Assembly: GCA_900539165.1 (NCBI GenBank)
Contig: UQAZ01000011.1
Location: 1-64,000, forward strand
Length of the DNA: 64,000 bases
Origin: an uncultured Oscillospiraceae bacterium
GTDB taxonomy: Bacteria > Bacillota > Clostridia > Oscillospirales > Acutalibacteraceae
Direction of reading: 5' to 3'
Under the pieces are notes generated by a model, which was not told the DNA's origin, searched no databases, and saw only the letters and a list, made by a program, of their open reading frames with translations. Below are positions 63,072 through 64,000 of the stretch, piece after piece (position 1 is the stretch's first letter; each line of letters starts with the position of its first letter). Both the position numbers and the translations under genes were made by a program.

Positions 63072-64000
63072 TTATCCCAAAAGTGTAAGCAGGATACCTG
63101 CCGCAACGGCAGAACCGATTACACCCGAAACATTAGGTCCCATAGCGTGCATCAAAAGGAAGTTTGACGGATTTGATTCCTGTCCGACCTTTTGAGAAAC
63201 ACGGGCTGCCATCGGAACAGCCGAAACACCTGCCGAGCCGATAAGCGGATTAATCTTACCCTTTGTAACAACATAAAGAATTTTACCGAACAATACACCG
63301 CCTGCCGTGCCAAACGAGAATGCAAGCAAGCCGAGAAGCACAATCTTCAAGGTGTCAAGATTGAGGAACGACTGAGCCGAGGTCGTTGCACCTACGGAAA
63401 GTCCGAGGAGTATTGTTACGATATTCATAAGCTCATTTTGAGCCGCTTTAGCAATACGCTCTGTCTGTCCGCTTTCTTTAAGCAAGTTACCGAGCATAAG
63501 CATACCGACAAGTACACCTGCGTCGGGGAGAAGAAGCGACACAATAACGGTTACCATAATAGGGAAAAGGATTTTTTCAAGCTTTGATACGGAGCGAAGA
63601 TTGCCCATAACAACGCTGCGTTCCTTTTTAGTAGTAAGGAGCTTCATAATAGGCGGTTGAATAACCGGAACGAGAGCCATATAGCTATATGCCGCAACTG
63701 CAATAGTTCCCAGCATTTGAGGAGCTAACTTTGAAGTTACGAAAATAGCGGTAGGACCGTCTGCACCGCCGATAATAGCGATTGAGCCTGCTGCCTGTGG
63801 ATTAAAGCCCAAAACGATTGCGATAACATACGCAACGAAAATACCGAGCTGAGCCGCAGCACCGAGAATGAACGAAATCGGATTTGCGATAAGCGACGAG
63901 AAGTCGGTCATAGCACCGATACCGAGGAAAATAAGCGGAGGATAAATGCCCGCCTTAACTCCGAAATAAAGGAAGTCCATAAGTCCCGGAGTGAGTACAT
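63072..64000 (-). CDS. sodium-pumping decarboxylase beta subunit (OadB/GcdB type), partial
   Basis: 309 codons open to the right edge; the frame continues upstream of the internal ATG at 63980 (VLTPGL precedes it), so the N-terminal 60 or so residues are outside. GIYPPLIFLGIGAMTDFSSL, SIAIIGGADGPTAIFV and the C-terminal HAMGPNVSGVIGSAVAAGI are beta-subunit landmarks. The beta subunit couples decarboxylation of a biotin-bound carboxyl group to export of Na+. The alpha, gamma and biotin carrier genes are expected beyond the window, so oxaloacetate, methylmalonyl-CoA or glutaconyl-CoA cannot be told apart. Confidence 0.92.
   Translation of the reverse strand, partial: VLTPGLMDFLYFGVKAGIYPPLIFLGIGAMTDFSSLIANPISFILGAAAQLGIFVAYVIAIVLGFNPQAAGSIAIIGGADGPTAIFVTSKLAPQMLGTIAVAAYSYMALVPVIQPPIMKLLTTKKERSVVMGNLRSVSKLEKILFPIMVTVIVSLLLPDAGVLVGMLMLGNLLKESGQTERIAKAAQNELMNIVTILLGLSVGATTSAQSFLNLDTLKIVLLGLLAFSFGTAGGVLFGKILYVVTKGKINPLIGSAGVSAVPMAARVSQKVGQESNPSNFLLMHAMGPNVSGVIGSAVAAGILLTLLG

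Overview
The window looks like a chromosomal segment from an anaerobic, low-to-mid GC Firmicute, most likely a gut Ruminococcaceae/Oscillospirales-type organism. This is inferred from gene content: a SpoVT sporulation regulator, an OadB-type sodium-pumping decarboxylase subunit, FTR-like redox protein, DAK2/FakA with Asp23, dockerin-bearing secreted proteins, strong AAGGAGG ribosome sites and many tightly coupled genes. No rRNA, tRNA, CRISPR array, transposase or phage gene was seen.

Layout. 1-4300: a class III aminotransferase (cut by the left edge) diverges from a TetR regulator, an FGGY sugar kinase and a methyltransferase; the divergent region carries three 16-bp palindromes. 4300-5860: a radical SAM/SPASM enzyme behind a 35-residue, cysteine-free candidate precursor peptide, with a terminator-like hairpin between them. 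5926-23775: secreted proteins of 742, 360 and 2019 residues on the minus strand, diverging from a 2525-residue secreted repeat protein; the two giants account for about 13.6 kb. 24014-28167: Nudix fusion, small exporter, nucleotidyltransferase and membrane-anchored GH27 enzyme. 28235-35224: a minus-strand housekeeping operon (ymdB, lipoprotein, Asp23, fakA, recG, PHP). 35378-40601: MntR-like regulator, PutP, SpoVT, a YczE-like membrane protein, an ECF S component and a sigma-like gene pair. 40602-41823: a gene-free stretch holding a candidate small RNA and dispersed palindromic repeats. 41824-46791: a tightly packed operon of thioesterase, HAD-Nudix fusion, cysteine desulfurase, ThiI and a sortase-like protein that lacks the catalytic residues. 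47171-52047: glutamate dehydrogenase, then a hexuronate operon (uxaC, kdgK, eda). 52239-57413: TM2 protein, FTR-like protein, GlpP and an anaerobic glycerol-3-phosphate oxidation operon. 57505-64000: acyl-CoA ligase, CDF transporter, PcrA helicase and OadB (cut by the right edge).

How the parts connect. The palindrome at the TetR/aminotransferase promoters recurs upstream of gdhA at the same distance from the predicted -10 box, suggesting a small regulon linking the left edge to glutamate metabolism. GlpP probably acts on the terminator in the leader of the glp operon. Cysteine desulfurase and ThiI form the usual sulfur relay to tRNA 4-thiouridine. UxaC, KdgK and Eda supply three of the five steps from hexuronate to pyruvate.

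The observations most worth following are the orphan radical-SAM peptide system, the degenerate sortase, the giant secreted proteins with a structured leader, the shared palindromic operator and the small RNA with a consensus promoter and terminator. All functional calls rest on reading motifs by eye; no database search was run.
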